From the NCBI GenBank assembly GCA_035455185.1, contig DATIFQ010000359.1, positions 6,272 through 70,271 on the forward strand: a stretch of DNA of 64,000 nucleotides. The letters run 5' to 3'. This document shows positions 16,663-24,988 of this stretch, in pieces (the first letter of the stretch is position 1; each line of letters opens with the position of its first letter). Made by a program: the position numbers and the translations under genes. The notes under the pieces are model-generated. The model saw nothing but the letters and a program-made list of their open reading frames with translations, did no database searches and had not been told where the DNA came from. This DNA comes from JAEHDI01 sp035455185. GTDB lineage: Bacteria > Acidobacteriota > Terriglobia > Bryobacterales > Bryobacteraceae.

Positions 16663-17835
16663 TTAAGGTTTCCCGAGGATTTGGCGGGCGATCGTCATCA
16701 GTTGCATATTGCTCGTTCCTTCGTAGATGCGCCCGATCTTGGCATCGCGGTAGAACTTCTCTGCCGGGCAGTCCTTCGTGAAACCCACTCCTCCGAATAC
16801 CTCGACCGCCTTGGACGCGACCGTCTCCGCGATCTCCGAGCTGTAGTACTTTGCCATCGCCGCCTCCGTAAGAAACGGCATCCCGGCATCCCGCAACCGG
16901 GCGGCATTGTACGTCAGCAATCTGGCAGCCTCCAGTTCGGTTGCCATCCTGGCAAGGTCGAACTGAATGCCCTGGAACTCCGCGATCGGCTTGCCGAACT
17001 GTTTCCGCTGCCGGGCATACGAAAGTGCTTGCTCAAGTGCTCCGCGAGCCAGGCCGATCATCTGTGCGCTGATGCCGATCCGGCCTTCATTCAGCGTCTC
17101 GATGGCGATCTTGTAACCTTTGCCGAGCTCCCCCATCAGGTTCGATTTCGGCACGCGGCAGTTGTCCAGAATCAGTTCGCAGGTTGAGGAAGCACGGATG
17201 CCGAGTTTGTCTTCCTTCTTTCCGACCTCGAAGCCGGGAGAATTGCGCTCGACCAGGAAACACGTGATGCCGCGGTGGCCGGCTTCGGGGTTCGCATTGG
17301 CGAATACCAGGAAGAGGCCCGCCTCCGCGCCATTGGTGGTCCAGAGTTTCCGTCCGGACAGCAGAAAGTGATCCCCTTGATCGGCAGCCCGGGCGGCCAA
17401 GGCGAAGGCATCCGACCCGGCCCCTGCCTCGGAAAGCGCGTACGCCCCAACCGTATCCGCAGCGAGCTTCGGGAGGTACCGCTTTCTTTGTTCGTCATTT
17501 CCCCAGCGCAACAGGGCGTTGTTGACCAGAGTGTTCTGGACGTCAACGATCACGGCCGCCGCGGGGTCTACCGCCGCGATTTCCTCGACCGCGAGCACCG
17601 ACTGGAAGAACGTTCCGCCCTGTCCTCCGTGTTCCTCCGGAATTTCGATGCCCATCAACCCGAGTTCAAAGAATTCGCGCAGGATCTCTTTGCGGAAGAC
17701 TCCGGCTTCGTCCATGGCCCGGACGTGCGGGCTGACCTGCTCCTTCGCGAACTGCCGCACCGACGCCTGGAAGAGCTTTTCATCCTCGCTGAGCTGGCTA
17801 AGCGGCCGGGCCGGCCCCTCGGCGACTGTCGACAT
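16663..17835 (-). CDS. Acyl-CoA dehydrogenase
   Basis: A 390-residue flavoprotein of the short/medium-chain acyl-CoA dehydrogenase type, catalysing alpha,beta-desaturation of acyl-CoA with electrons passing to ETF. Recognisable are YALSEAGAGSDA and WTTNGAEA (FAD and substrate contacts), the signature QTxGxxxA-like AEFQGIQFDLARMATE, FGGVGFTKDCPAEKFYRDAKI, and the catalytic glutamate E372 in IYEGTSNMQ, placed where short-chain enzymes have it. The length is normal. Start ATG 17835 lies six bases after a -10-like TAGACT, so the message may be leaderless. Function is beta-oxidation or branched-chain amino acid breakdown; the chain length is not determinable. Confidence 0.9.
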   Translation of the reverse strand: MSTVAEGPARPLSQLSEDEKLFQASVRQFAKEQVSPHVRAMDEAGVFRKEILREFFELGLMGIEIPEEHGGQGGTFFQSVLAVEEIAAVDPAAAVIVDVQNTLVNNALLRWGNDEQRKRYLPKLAADTVGAYALSEAGAGSDAFALAARAADQGDHFLLSGRKLWTTNGAEAGLFLVFANANPEAGHRGITCFLVERNSPGFEVGKKEDKLGIRASSTCELILDNCRVPKSNLMGELGKGYKIAIETLNEGRIGISAQMIGLARGALEQALSYARQRKQFGKPIAEFQGIQFDLARMATELEAARLLTYNAARLRDAGMPFLTEAAMAKYYSSEIAETVASKAVEVFGGVGFTKDCPAEKFYRDAKIGRIYEGTSNMQLMTIARQILGKP

Positions 17836-17841
17836 GCTTTC

Positions 17842-17847
17842 AGTCTA
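17842..17847 (-). promoter_or_regulatory. -10-like box of a likely leaderless promoter
   Basis: On the minus strand TAGACT is followed by six bases and the ATG of the acyl-CoA dehydrogenase gene at 17835. No Shine-Dalgarno is seen. No clear -35 box. Confidence 0.4.
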
Positions 17848-17879
17848 ACGCCTGACGGCTGGATTGCTTCGGCCTGCAG

Positions 17880-17885
17880 TAGAAT
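17880..17885 (+). promoter_or_regulatory. -10-like box before the GatC/AtzG-like gene
   Basis: TAGAAT lies nine bases before the ATG at 17895, leaving room for a leader of only a few bases and no Shine-Dalgarno. It is divergent from the acyl-CoA dehydrogenase box 33 bases away. No good -35 at standard spacing. Confidence 0.4.
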
Positions 17886-17894
17886 AGGCATCTC

Positions 17895-18074
17895 ATGAAG
17901 AATTGGAAACTGATCGCTCAGGGATTGGACGTCGCCATCCCCGAGGCCGACCTTCCGAAACTCTCACAAACCCTCGAGGCGATGGACACCGCTTTCCGGC
18001 CGCTGGCCGAGGCGATCCCCGACGAGATGGAACCGGCCGTCATTTTCCACATTCAGCCGGAGGAGCAGGTATGA
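17895..18074 (+). CDS. Small GatC/AtzG-like amidase partner (59 aa)
   Basis: A 59-residue open frame beginning MKNWKLIAQGLDV, ending PEEQV, whose TGA overlaps the amidase ATG (ATGA at 18071-18074). The amphipathic helices followed by IPDEMEPAVIFH resemble the small AtzG/DUF4089 and GatC proteins, which wrap around amidase-signature partners (AtzE, GatA) with a conserved acidic-Pro-Ala-x-x-F segment. The four-base overlap with an amidase gene is exactly the context expected. I infer that it is the non-catalytic subunit stabilising the amidase. The gene is short enough to be missed by length-filtered gene calling. Family assignment is by motif memory, not by search. Confidence 0.7.
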   Translation: MKNWKLIAQGLDVAIPEADLPKLSQTLEAMDTAFRPLAEAIPDEMEPAVIFHIQPEEQV

Positions 18075-19459
18075 CCATCCTCGAGGCTGCCGCCGCAATA
18101 CGGGCAAAGAAAGTAACGTCCGCCGAGCTAACCGCGGAATCGCTCTCCAGCATCGCGCGGTTGCAGCCGCGGCTCAACGCCTTCATTACTGTCGCCGAGG
18201 AGAGAGCACGCGAGCGCGCACGCCGCGCCGACGAGGAACTCAAGCGCGGGATGGACCGCGGCCCGCTGCACGGAATTCCAATCGCCGTGAAAGACGTCTT
18301 CTGCATGAGAGGAATGCGGACAACTTGCGGCTCAAAGCTGTTCGAGAATCACGTGCCGGACCGCGACGCTGCTGCCGTCGAAAGGCTGGAAGCCGCGGGC
18401 GCCGTGATCACCGGCAAGGCGAACATGCATGAGCTTGCTTACGGCATCACCTCGAGCAACCCGCATTTCGGTTTCGTGCGAAACGCGCGGAACCCGGAGC
18501 ACATCCCTGGCGGTTCGAGTGGAGGCTCCGGTTCGGCGGTCGCCGCAGGAATGGTGTTCATGGCGATGGGCAGTGACACGGGCGGATCGATTCGCATCCC
18601 GGCGTCCTTCTGCGGGACCGTTGGAATCAAGCCGACTTTTGGGCGCGTCAGCCGGTATGGCGTCATGCCGCTCGACTTCAGCCTGGACCACATGGGTCCG
18701 TTGACGCGCACCGTCCGTGACGCCGCGGTGTGCCTCGGCGCCATCGCCGGCCACGATCCGCGGGATGAGACCTCCAGCCGTCAGCCGGTTCCTGAGTTTC
18801 TCCCGCCCAGGCAGGTTTCGATTCAGGGCCTCCGGATTGGAATTCCGGAGAACTTCTACTTCGAGCGGGTCGATCCGGAGGTGGAAGCCGCGGTCCGCCG
18901 TATGGCGTCCGCCGCCGCGAACCTTGGCGCCACACTCGTGCCGGTTCGGGTGCCTGACATCCGTGAGCTCAATGTGATTGCACGCGTGATCCTACTCGCC
19001 GAGGCGTCGGCGGTAATGGAGAAGCATCTCTCCAGGCGGGAGAACTTCGGCGCCGACGTTCTGTCGCTGCTCGATCAGGGCCGGCTCATTGCGGCGACGG
19101 ACTACGTGAACGCGCAGCGCCTGCGTCGAGTGAAACAGCAGGAGTTCCGGCGCATTTGGCGGCACGCCGACTGCCTGCTCACTCCGTGCACTCCGACCCC
19201 TGCGCCGAAGATTGGGCAGACCGCAATCACGATCGCCGGAGAGGCAGAGGATGCCCGGCTCGCCTCCACGCGACTGGTGCGGGCGATCAATCTGCTCGGG
19301 CTGCCGGCGCTGGCGCTGCCATGCGGGGTGCACACGTTGGGGTTGCCGATGGGAACGCAACTGATCGGGCGGCCATTCACCGAACCGCTCTTGTTCCGTG
19401 TGGGGGCCGCACTCGAAGACGTGACCGGCTTCGACAAGCGCGTGCCCCCGGAGTGCTAA
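18071..19459 (+). CDS. Amidase signature family hydrolase (GatA/AtzE-like)
   Basis: A 462-residue amidase. The Ser-cisSer-Lys triad is visible: K74 (IAVKDVF), the cis-serine in PGGSSGGSGSA (S149/S150) and the nucleophile S173 (GSDTGGSIRIPA). It hydrolyses an amide; GatA itself would need GatB, which is absent here, and the partner is a single small AtzG-like protein, so a free-standing amide or urea-derivative hydrolase similar to AtzE is more likely. ATG 18071 is chosen because it forms an ATGA overlap with the small upstream gene and matches the family N-terminus; the frame is open further upstream. A strong hairpin follows at 19465-19504. Confidence 0.87.
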   Translation: MTILEAAAAIRAKKVTSAELTAESLSSIARLQPRLNAFITVAEERARERARRADEELKRGMDRGPLHGIPIAVKDVFCMRGMRTTCGSKLFENHVPDRDAAAVERLEAAGAVITGKANMHELAYGITSSNPHFGFVRNARNPEHIPGGSSGGSGSAVAAGMVFMAMGSDTGGSIRIPASFCGTVGIKPTFGRVSRYGVMPLDFSLDHMGPLTRTVRDAAVCLGAIAGHDPRDETSSRQPVPEFLPPRQVSIQGLRIGIPENFYFERVDPEVEAAVRRMASAAANLGATLVPVRVPDIRELNVIARVILLAEASAVMEKHLSRRENFGADVLSLLDQGRLIAATDYVNAQRLRRVKQQEFRRIWRHADCLLTPCTPTPAPKIGQTAITIAGEAEDARLASTRLVRAINLLGLPALALPCGVHTLGLPMGTQLIGRPFTEPLLFRVGAALEDVTGFDKRVPPEC

Positions 19460-19464
19460 TCTGA

Positions 19465-19504
19465 CCTCTGGCGCGTGTACCGCCGTGCTGACACGCGCCA
19501 CAGG
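19465..19504 (+). terminator. GC-rich hairpin after the amidase gene
   Basis: Arms CCTCTGGCGCGTGT (19465-19478) and ACACGCGCCACAGG (19491-19504) pair over 14 positions with one mismatch around a 12-base loop, five bases after the amidase stop. No U tract follows, so it is a terminator-like or RNA-stabilising hairpin rather than a classic intrinsic terminator. Confidence 0.5.
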
Positions 19505-19524
19505 TAACAAACCAGGAGATCTCC

Positions 19525-20841
19525 ATGCAGTTAAGCCGTCGTAACTTCCTACAGACAGGCGCCGCGCTCGCCGCCGCGCCAGCCACGTCCAGATCGTACG
19601 CCGCCAACGACCGAGTCCAGTTCGGATTCATCGGCGTAGGCGCCCGCGCTCATCAACTCATCCCCTGCCTGCTCGACAACCCGGGCGCAGAGATAGTGGC
19701 CGTGGTCGACGCGTATAGGGGACGCGTCGGGCGCGCCATCGAACGCACCAGCAGTCGCGCCAAGGCAGTCAAGGACTACCGCGAGATCATCGCTGACAAG
19801 TCCATCGACGCGGTCGTCGTTGCAACACCCGATCACTGGCATAAGCAGATGGTGATCGAGGCCCTCCGGGCGGGCAAGGACGTCTATTGCGAGAAGCCGC
19901 TGACCTACCGGTCCTCCGAGGGTGTAGAGATCATCCAGGCCGCGAAGGAAACCGGACGGATGCTTCAAGTCGGCAGCCAGGGCATGAGCTCCGAGACCGA
20001 GCGAAAGGCGAAGGAGATCATCAAGTCCGGCCGGCTGGGCAAAATCACGATGATCCGTGCGGCGTACAACCGCAACACGCCGTCCGGCGCGTGGATTTAT
20101 CCCATCCCCCCGGACGCCTCGCCGGAGACAGTGAATTGGGAAATGTTCCTCGGATCGGCGCCGAAACGGCCGTTCAATCTCGAGCGGTTTTTCCGTTGGC
20201 GCTGTTTCTGGGATTACTCCGGCGGCATTGCGACCGACCTGTTCGTGCACCTTTGCACAACCATTCATTTCCTGATGGAAGCGAAGATGCCCTCCAAGGC
20301 GGCTGCGCTTGCCCAACTCTACCGCTGGAAAGAGACGCGCGAAGTACCGGACACCGTCAACGGCGTGCTCGAGTACCCGGACGGCTTCTCGGTGAACCTC
20401 AGCGGCACGTTTAACAACGAAGCTGCCGCGGAGTCTAACTTCCAGATCCTTGGTACCGAGGGCACTCTGTCCATCGGTTTCGCCGACCTGAGTTTCCGTC
20501 CCGAACGGGTGAATGATGATAACCGCTGGATCGTCGACAGTTGGTCGCAGGAGCTCGAAGACGCCTACTACCGCGATCCGAAGATCCAGGCGCGGGAAGT
20601 GCCAAGCAGCAGGAAGGCGCGTATCCTACCGGGCAGCGAATCGTACCGCGAGGAAGGCAAGGATTCCACAGTGGCTCACTTCGGGCACTTCCTCGAGTCG
20701 ATCCGGACCCGCGAGCCGTACTGGCAGGACGCAACCGCCGGTCATCATGCGGCCGCCTGTGCCCACATGGTGAACCTCTCTTCCCGTGAGGGCCGCGTCG
20801 TTGAGTGGGAGTTCGGAAAGGACGACATCAAGAAGGCGTAG
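19525..20841 (+). CDS. Tat-exported Gfo/Idh/MocA family oxidoreductase
   Basis: A 438-residue NAD(P)-dependent oxidoreductase. The N-terminus SRRNFLQTGAALAAAP is a twin-arginine signal, consistent with export of a folded, cofactor-bound protein. The Rossmann motif is FGFIGVGARAHQ, and CEKPLTY holds the conserved lysine of the EKP motif; WHKQMVIEAL and the C-terminal alpha/beta domain are typical. These enzymes oxidise or reduce sugars and their derivatives. Tat-exported paralogues are numerous in Solibacter-like genomes and Planctomycetes and probably act on extracellular carbohydrates. GGAGA precedes ATG 19525. The substrate is not evident from its neighbours. Confidence 0.88.
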   Translation: MQLSRRNFLQTGAALAAAPATSRSYAANDRVQFGFIGVGARAHQLIPCLLDNPGAEIVAVVDAYRGRVGRAIERTSSRAKAVKDYREIIADKSIDAVVVATPDHWHKQMVIEALRAGKDVYCEKPLTYRSSEGVEIIQAAKETGRMLQVGSQGMSSETERKAKEIIKSGRLGKITMIRAAYNRNTPSGAWIYPIPPDASPETVNWEMFLGSAPKRPFNLERFFRWRCFWDYSGGIATDLFVHLCTTIHFLMEAKMPSKAAALAQLYRWKETREVPDTVNGVLEYPDGFSVNLSGTFNNEAAAESNFQILGTEGTLSIGFADLSFRPERVNDDNRWIVDSWSQELEDAYYRDPKIQAREVPSSRKARILPGSESYREEGKDSTVAHFGHFLESIRTREPYWQDATAGHHAAACAHMVNLSSREGRVVEWEFGKDDIKKA

Positions 20842-20898
20842 AACGTGCTGCGCCCCTAAACTCCGCGCTGTGCGGCTCCGATTTCAATACAGGGAGCC

Positions 20899-22566
20899 GT
20901 GTACATTCGTCGCGAAGTCGGCCGCCTGCTTCCGCACGCCGCGCCGTCATTGTCGGATTTCCTGTTCGTGTCCCTGCTCGTGTGGCTGTTCGCCACCGGG
21001 AGTGGGTGGGAAGCCTTGCTGGCCGACGGCGACACCGGTTGGCACATTCGTACCGGCGATTACGTTCTCAATACGGGTTCCATACCTACGACCGACCTGT
21101 TCTCGTTTTCGCGGCCGGGAGAGCCATGGTTCGCCTGGGAGTGGCTCGCCGATGTCATCTTTGCTCTGCTCCACGACCGGTGGGATCTTGTCGGCGTGGT
21201 CGTGGTAGCCGGGGTCGTGATCGCGCTCACTGCTGTCGTCCTCTTCCTTCACATGCTCTGGAGGGGCGCCAATGTCTTCGCGGCCCTGGCCGTCGTGTTG
21301 CCTTGCGTGGGTGCGGCGTCCATTCATTTCCTGGCTCGGCCGCATATTTTCACCCTTCTTCTGCTCGCCGTGTCGCTATGGGTGCTGGACCGGGACCGTC
21401 GCGCGCCAGGGGTCTCTGTCTGGATTCTCGTGCCGCTGTCAGCCCTCTGGGCGAATCTTCACGGCGGGTTTCTCGCTCTTCTGGCCTGTGTCGGATTGCT
21501 CGCGGCGGGCTGCGCGGCTGAGGCGCTTCTCGTCTCCGGCAGATGCTGGACTGCGGCGCGCCGTTACGCGGCCCTGACCGGCGCCTGCTCTCTGGCAACC
21601 CTGCTGAACCCGTTCGGTTACCGACTGCATCTGCACATCGCGCAGTATCTCCGCTCGGACTGGATCAAGGAGGCGGTGGACGAGTTCCAGTCGCCGAAGT
21701 TCCGATCGGAGAGTCTGCTTCAATTCGAGCTGCTGCTGCTGGTGAGCCTGCTGCTTGCCGGCATCCTGCTTTCGAAACGGCGCATCGCGGACGCGCTGCC
21801 GGTGCTGTTCTGGGCGCATCTTTCACTCAGCTCGGTCCGCCACGTTCCCGTGTTTGTGATCGTCGTGGGGCCGTTGATCGCCCGGGAGTTGACCTGCCTT
21901 TGGGAAAGCTGGACCGCCACGGCTCCAACGAGATCGCTGGCCGGGATTCTGAACGCCGTGGCACAAGACCTCGCACCCGGTTTCCGAAGGGTGAGCCCCT
22001 GGTCGGTGGCGCTGGTGCTGGCCGTGCTCTGGCTGACGCCGTCTTCCCGATGGCCGCGGGACTTTCCGGCGGCTAAGTTCCCGGTCGGTCTTGTCGGTGC
22101 GAACCGCGACCGGCTGGCTTCGGCTAGGATCTTCACCTCAGATGAGTGGGCGGATTACCTGATTTACCGCGGCTGGCCCCGCCAGCGGGTGTTTCTGGAC
22201 GGGCGGAGCGACTTCTACGGACCGGTCCTCGGCAAGGAATACCTGCGGCTCCTCGAAGGTCGTACCGGCTGGCGGGATTCATTGAAAAAACACGGGTTCC
22301 GGTTCGTCCTGTTGCCGGAAGACGCACCGCTCGCCAGCCATCTCCATGCGTGCGGAGACTGGAGACAGACTGCTGCGGACCGTCAGGCCGTGCTGTTCGA
22401 ACGGATCTCTTCAGCCCCCGTGAGGTCCCTAATCAAAGGGCGATGCTCCACCGATAGTTCCGTGTTGGAAGCCTCACGGCATGAAATCCAAAGAGAGGGA
22501 CACCCAGCGACAACGACCTTGTCCGTCCCGGGCGGATTCCGCGGCGGCCTCGCAAGAGCTCGGTGA
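20899..22566 (+). CDS. Polytopic membrane protein of unknown function
   Basis: A 555-residue protein with about ten to twelve membrane helices up to residue 385 and a soluble C-terminal part containing DEWADYLIYRGWPRQRVFLDGRSDFYG. The early DGDTGWHIRTGDYVL and WFAWEWLAD segments before and after the first helices are conserved, in my memory, in large uncharacterised membrane proteins of Acidobacteria that resemble GT-C glycosyltransferases. I do not assign a function. The start is GTG 20899, preceded closely by AGGGAG. The last 35 residues are Arg/Ser-rich and may not be conserved. It lies between the Gfo/Idh gene and the Tad locus and may belong to neither. Confidence 0.6.
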   Translation: MYIRREVGRLLPHAAPSLSDFLFVSLLVWLFATGSGWEALLADGDTGWHIRTGDYVLNTGSIPTTDLFSFSRPGEPWFAWEWLADVIFALLHDRWDLVGVVVVAGVVIALTAVVLFLHMLWRGANVFAALAVVLPCVGAASIHFLARPHIFTLLLLAVSLWVLDRDRRAPGVSVWILVPLSALWANLHGGFLALLACVGLLAAGCAAEALLVSGRCWTAARRYAALTGACSLATLLNPFGYRLHLHIAQYLRSDWIKEAVDEFQSPKFRSESLLQFELLLLVSLLLAGILLSKRRIADALPVLFWAHLSLSSVRHVPVFVIVVGPLIARELTCLWESWTATAPTRSLAGILNAVAQDLAPGFRRVSPWSVALVLAVLWLTPSSRWPRDFPAAKFPVGLVGANRDRLASARIFTSDEWADYLIYRGWPRQRVFLDGRSDFYGPVLGKEYLRLLEGRTGWRDSLKKHGFRFVLLPEDAPLASHLHACGDWRQTAADRQAVLFERISSAPVRSLIKGRCSTDSSVLEASRHEIQREGHPATTTLSVPGGFRGGLARAR

Positions 22567-22706
22567 TCCGGCGGAACTGCCTGCCTGGCGCGTGCCCTCC
22601 GGACCTGCCCTGGGTGAATTCGCCCTGCGGTCCGGTTTCATCGCCGGAAGGCTTTTGAAGCCCGCAGGGAACTGAGCGGCCGCCAAGGCAGAGGGGAGGG
22701 AAACAG

Positions 22707-23594
22707 ATGGATCGCCGGTTTCTGACCGTCTTAGGGGTGAGCCTCCTGTTCGCCCTGGTAGTCGCTAGCGTGTTTTACCAGATGAACGCGCGGTTCCGGG
22801 GCTCAGCTCGTAAACGGGACAAGCCGAAGCAGGCCGAGTTGGTCGTGGCGGCTGCCTCACTGCCGGTTGGCGTGACCATTAAGCCCGCCGACGTCAAGGT
22901 AGTCAAGGTCGAAGGAGAGCGTTTTCCGAAGGGCGCCTTCGCGAAAGTGGAAGACGTGTTGGGCCGGCCGGTGGTAAGCAACATCCTGGCTGAAGAACCG
23001 GTTATGGAGGGACGGCTCGCGGAACGAGGCAGCGGCGTGGGCTTGGCGCCGGTTATCCCGGTGGGTATGCGTGCGGTCTCCGTTAAGGTGAACGAGGTCG
23101 TCGGGGTGGCAGGCTTTGTTCTGCCCGGGATGCGCGTCGATGTTCTGGCGACCTTGCGGCCCCAGAGCGGAGATGGTGCACGCACCTCAACCGTCTTGCA
23201 GAACATCCTCGTTCTCTCGGCGGGACAAAATATTCAGACTGACAGCCGCGGCCAGGCTGTCAACGTTCCAGTGGTCACCCTGATGGTCTCACCCGAACAG
23301 GCCGAAACTCTGACGCTGGCCGGCAACGAGGGGCGTATCCAACTTGTGCTGCGCAATGGCGCGGACCAAACGGTCCAGCCGACGCCAGGCAAGGATCTTA
23401 CAGAACTGTACGGCCACCGGAAGCCGCAACTCGCCGAGGTATCCGAAGCACGGCCAAGGCCACAACCCCAGCCGCGCGTCGCGCCGGCGCCGTTCCCTCC
23501 CCCAGCGCCGCCGGAACCGATCCGCGACGAGATCGTTGTGATTCGCGGAACGCAGAAAAGTCTCGAGGTGATCGGTGAAACGAAATCCAACTAG
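22707..23594 (+). CDS. cpaB: Flp pilus assembly protein CpaB
   Basis: A 295-residue CpaB/RcpC protein: an N-terminal membrane anchor (residues 5-25), a SAF domain beginning near ELVVAAASLPVGVTIKPADV, and a central VGMRAVSVKVNEVVGVAGFVLPGMRVDVL segment, followed by a Pro-rich tail. CpaB is a periplasmic component of the Tad secretion channel thought to interact with the CpaC secretin and peptidoglycan. A strong GGAGGGAAACAG ribosome binding site precedes ATG 22707. It opens the Tad operon; its 3' end overlaps cpaC by 20 bp. Confidence 0.9.
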   Translation: MDRRFLTVLGVSLLFALVVASVFYQMNARFRGSARKRDKPKQAELVVAAASLPVGVTIKPADVKVVKVEGERFPKGAFAKVEDVLGRPVVSNILAEEPVMEGRLAERGSGVGLAPVIPVGMRAVSVKVNEVVGVAGFVLPGMRVDVLATLRPQSGDGARTSTVLQNILVLSAGQNIQTDSRGQAVNVPVVTLMVSPEQAETLTLAGNEGRIQLVLRNGADQTVQPTPGKDLTELYGHRKPQLAEVSEARPRPQPQPRVAPAPFPPPAPPEPIRDEIVVIRGTQKSLEVIGETKSN

Positions 23595-24978
23595 CCCTCC
23601 CAGGCCGGAAGCGAGGCGGCGGCGCCTTTTCTTGCTGATGTTGGGTCTCCTGGCTGCGATCGGCACGGCATCTCCGGCTCAGCCTCCGGCAGAGGACCTC
23701 GCGCTGGCCATCGGCGGCAGCGCCGTCATCGACTATCCGGAAGACATCGGCCGCCTCGCTACCAGCAATCCAGAGGTTGTTGATGCGTTAGCGGTAACCA
23801 AACGCGAGGTGCTTCTCCAGGCGAAGTCGCACGGCATGGCAACGATCGTCATCTGGTCCAAGTCCGGCCGGAGGGATTTTTACCGGGCGACCGTTTCCTA
23901 CAACCTGGAACCGGTCCGTAAGCTCCTGCGCGATACATTTCCCGGAGAGGAGATCCAGGTTCAGGCGGCGAAGGATTCGCTCTCGCTAACGGGCAGGGTG
24001 AGCAGCCAGGCGGTGGCTGAGCGTGCCGGCACGCTCGTAACACCACTCGCAAAAAGTGTAGTCAACAATCTCGATGTTTCGAGCTCTGCTGAGAAGCAGA
24101 TTCTGCTGCGAGTGCGTTTCGCCGAGCTTGACCACACTGCGTCGGCCAGCTTCGGGGCAAGTCTCATTTCAACCGGGGCTTTGAATACCCCCGGCCGGAT
24201 CACAACCGGGCAGTTCTCCGCCCCAGCGCCGCAGAAGATCTTTCCGCCGGGACACGATCTCTCCGGGGTCACCGGCGTCATTCCGGGCGGCAACCCTGGG
24301 ACCTTCAGCAACTTCTCGATTGGAGACGCGCTGAACATCTTCGCGTTCCGCCCCGACCTGAATCTCGGAGCGGTGATCCAGGCGCTGCGGAACCGAGGCC
24401 TGTTGCAGATCCTGGCGGAACCAAACCTGGTGACGACAAACAACAAGGAAGCAAGCTTTCTGGTGGGCGGCGAGTTTCCGGTGCCGATCGTCCAGGGGGG
24501 CGCCAACGCAGGTGCGGTAACGGTGCAATTCCGCGAGTTTGGCATTCGGCTCGCGTTTCTCCCGGCGGTGACCGGGCACGACACGATCAAGCTTCATGTG
24601 AAGCCGGAGGTGTCGTCGCTCGACTTCGCCAACGGCATTTCGGTTTCCGGTTTCAGCATCCCTGCCCTGTCCACCCGCCGCATGGAGACAAACATCGAGC
24701 TCGGGCTGGGACAGAGCTTCGTGATCGCCGGCCTGATCGATGACCGCGCGACGGAAAATCTGGCGAAGATTCCCGGCCTTTCGCAGATCCCGGTTCTGGG
24801 GGCGCTCTTCAAGAGCCGCTCCGAGAAAAAGACGAAGACCGAGCTGATCGTGCTGGTCACGCCGGAGATCACCGGCCCGGTAGATGCGTCGCGGGTCCCC
24901 TCCGGCCCCACGATGCCGCTAGACTTCATTCCGAAAGTGGACCGGCCGCCGGCGGCCCGCGAAGAAGGCCGGAAGTAA
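23575..24978 (+). CDS. cpaC: Tad/Flp pilus secretin CpaC (RcpA)
   Basis: A 467-residue secretin with signal peptide, an N-terminal domain (IGGSAVIDYPEDIGRLATSNPEVVDAL) characteristic of CpaC/RcpA, a BON-like region, and a C-terminal secretin beta domain (LAEPNLVTTNNKEASFLVGGEFPVPI, through IPGLSQIPVLGALFKSR). It forms the outer-membrane pore through which Tad pili pass. The start is GTG 23575 inside the end of cpaB, suggesting coupled translation. cpaE starts ten bases after its stop. Length is in the normal range. Confidence 0.92.
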   Translation: MKRNPTSPPRPEARRRRLFLLMLGLLAAIGTASPAQPPAEDLALAIGGSAVIDYPEDIGRLATSNPEVVDALAVTKREVLLQAKSHGMATIVIWSKSGRRDFYRATVSYNLEPVRKLLRDTFPGEEIQVQAAKDSLSLTGRVSSQAVAERAGTLVTPLAKSVVNNLDVSSSAEKQILLRVRFAELDHTASASFGASLISTGALNTPGRITTGQFSAPAPQKIFPPGHDLSGVTGVIPGGNPGTFSNFSIGDALNIFAFRPDLNLGAVIQALRNRGLLQILAEPNLVTTNNKEASFLVGGEFPVPIVQGGANAGAVTVQFREFGIRLAFLPAVTGHDTIKLHVKPEVSSLDFANGISVSGFSIPALSTRRMETNIELGLGQSFVIAGLIDDRATENLAKIPGLSQIPVLGALFKSRSEKKTKTELIVLVTPEITGPVDASRVPSGPTMPLDFIPKVDRPPAAREEGRK

Positions 24979-24988
24979 GAGGCGAGGA

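Noticed and set aside
17895..19459. Glutamyl-tRNA(Gln) amidotransferase GatCA
   Set aside because: No gatB is present and the small protein is closer in pattern to AtzG, so a tRNA-dependent role is not supported here.
22481..22675. A 64-codon open frame between the membrane protein and cpaB
   Set aside because: It overlaps the end of the membrane protein gene by 86 bp, has no ribosome binding site or recognisable motif, and its composition is Arg/Ser/Ala-rich as expected by chance.
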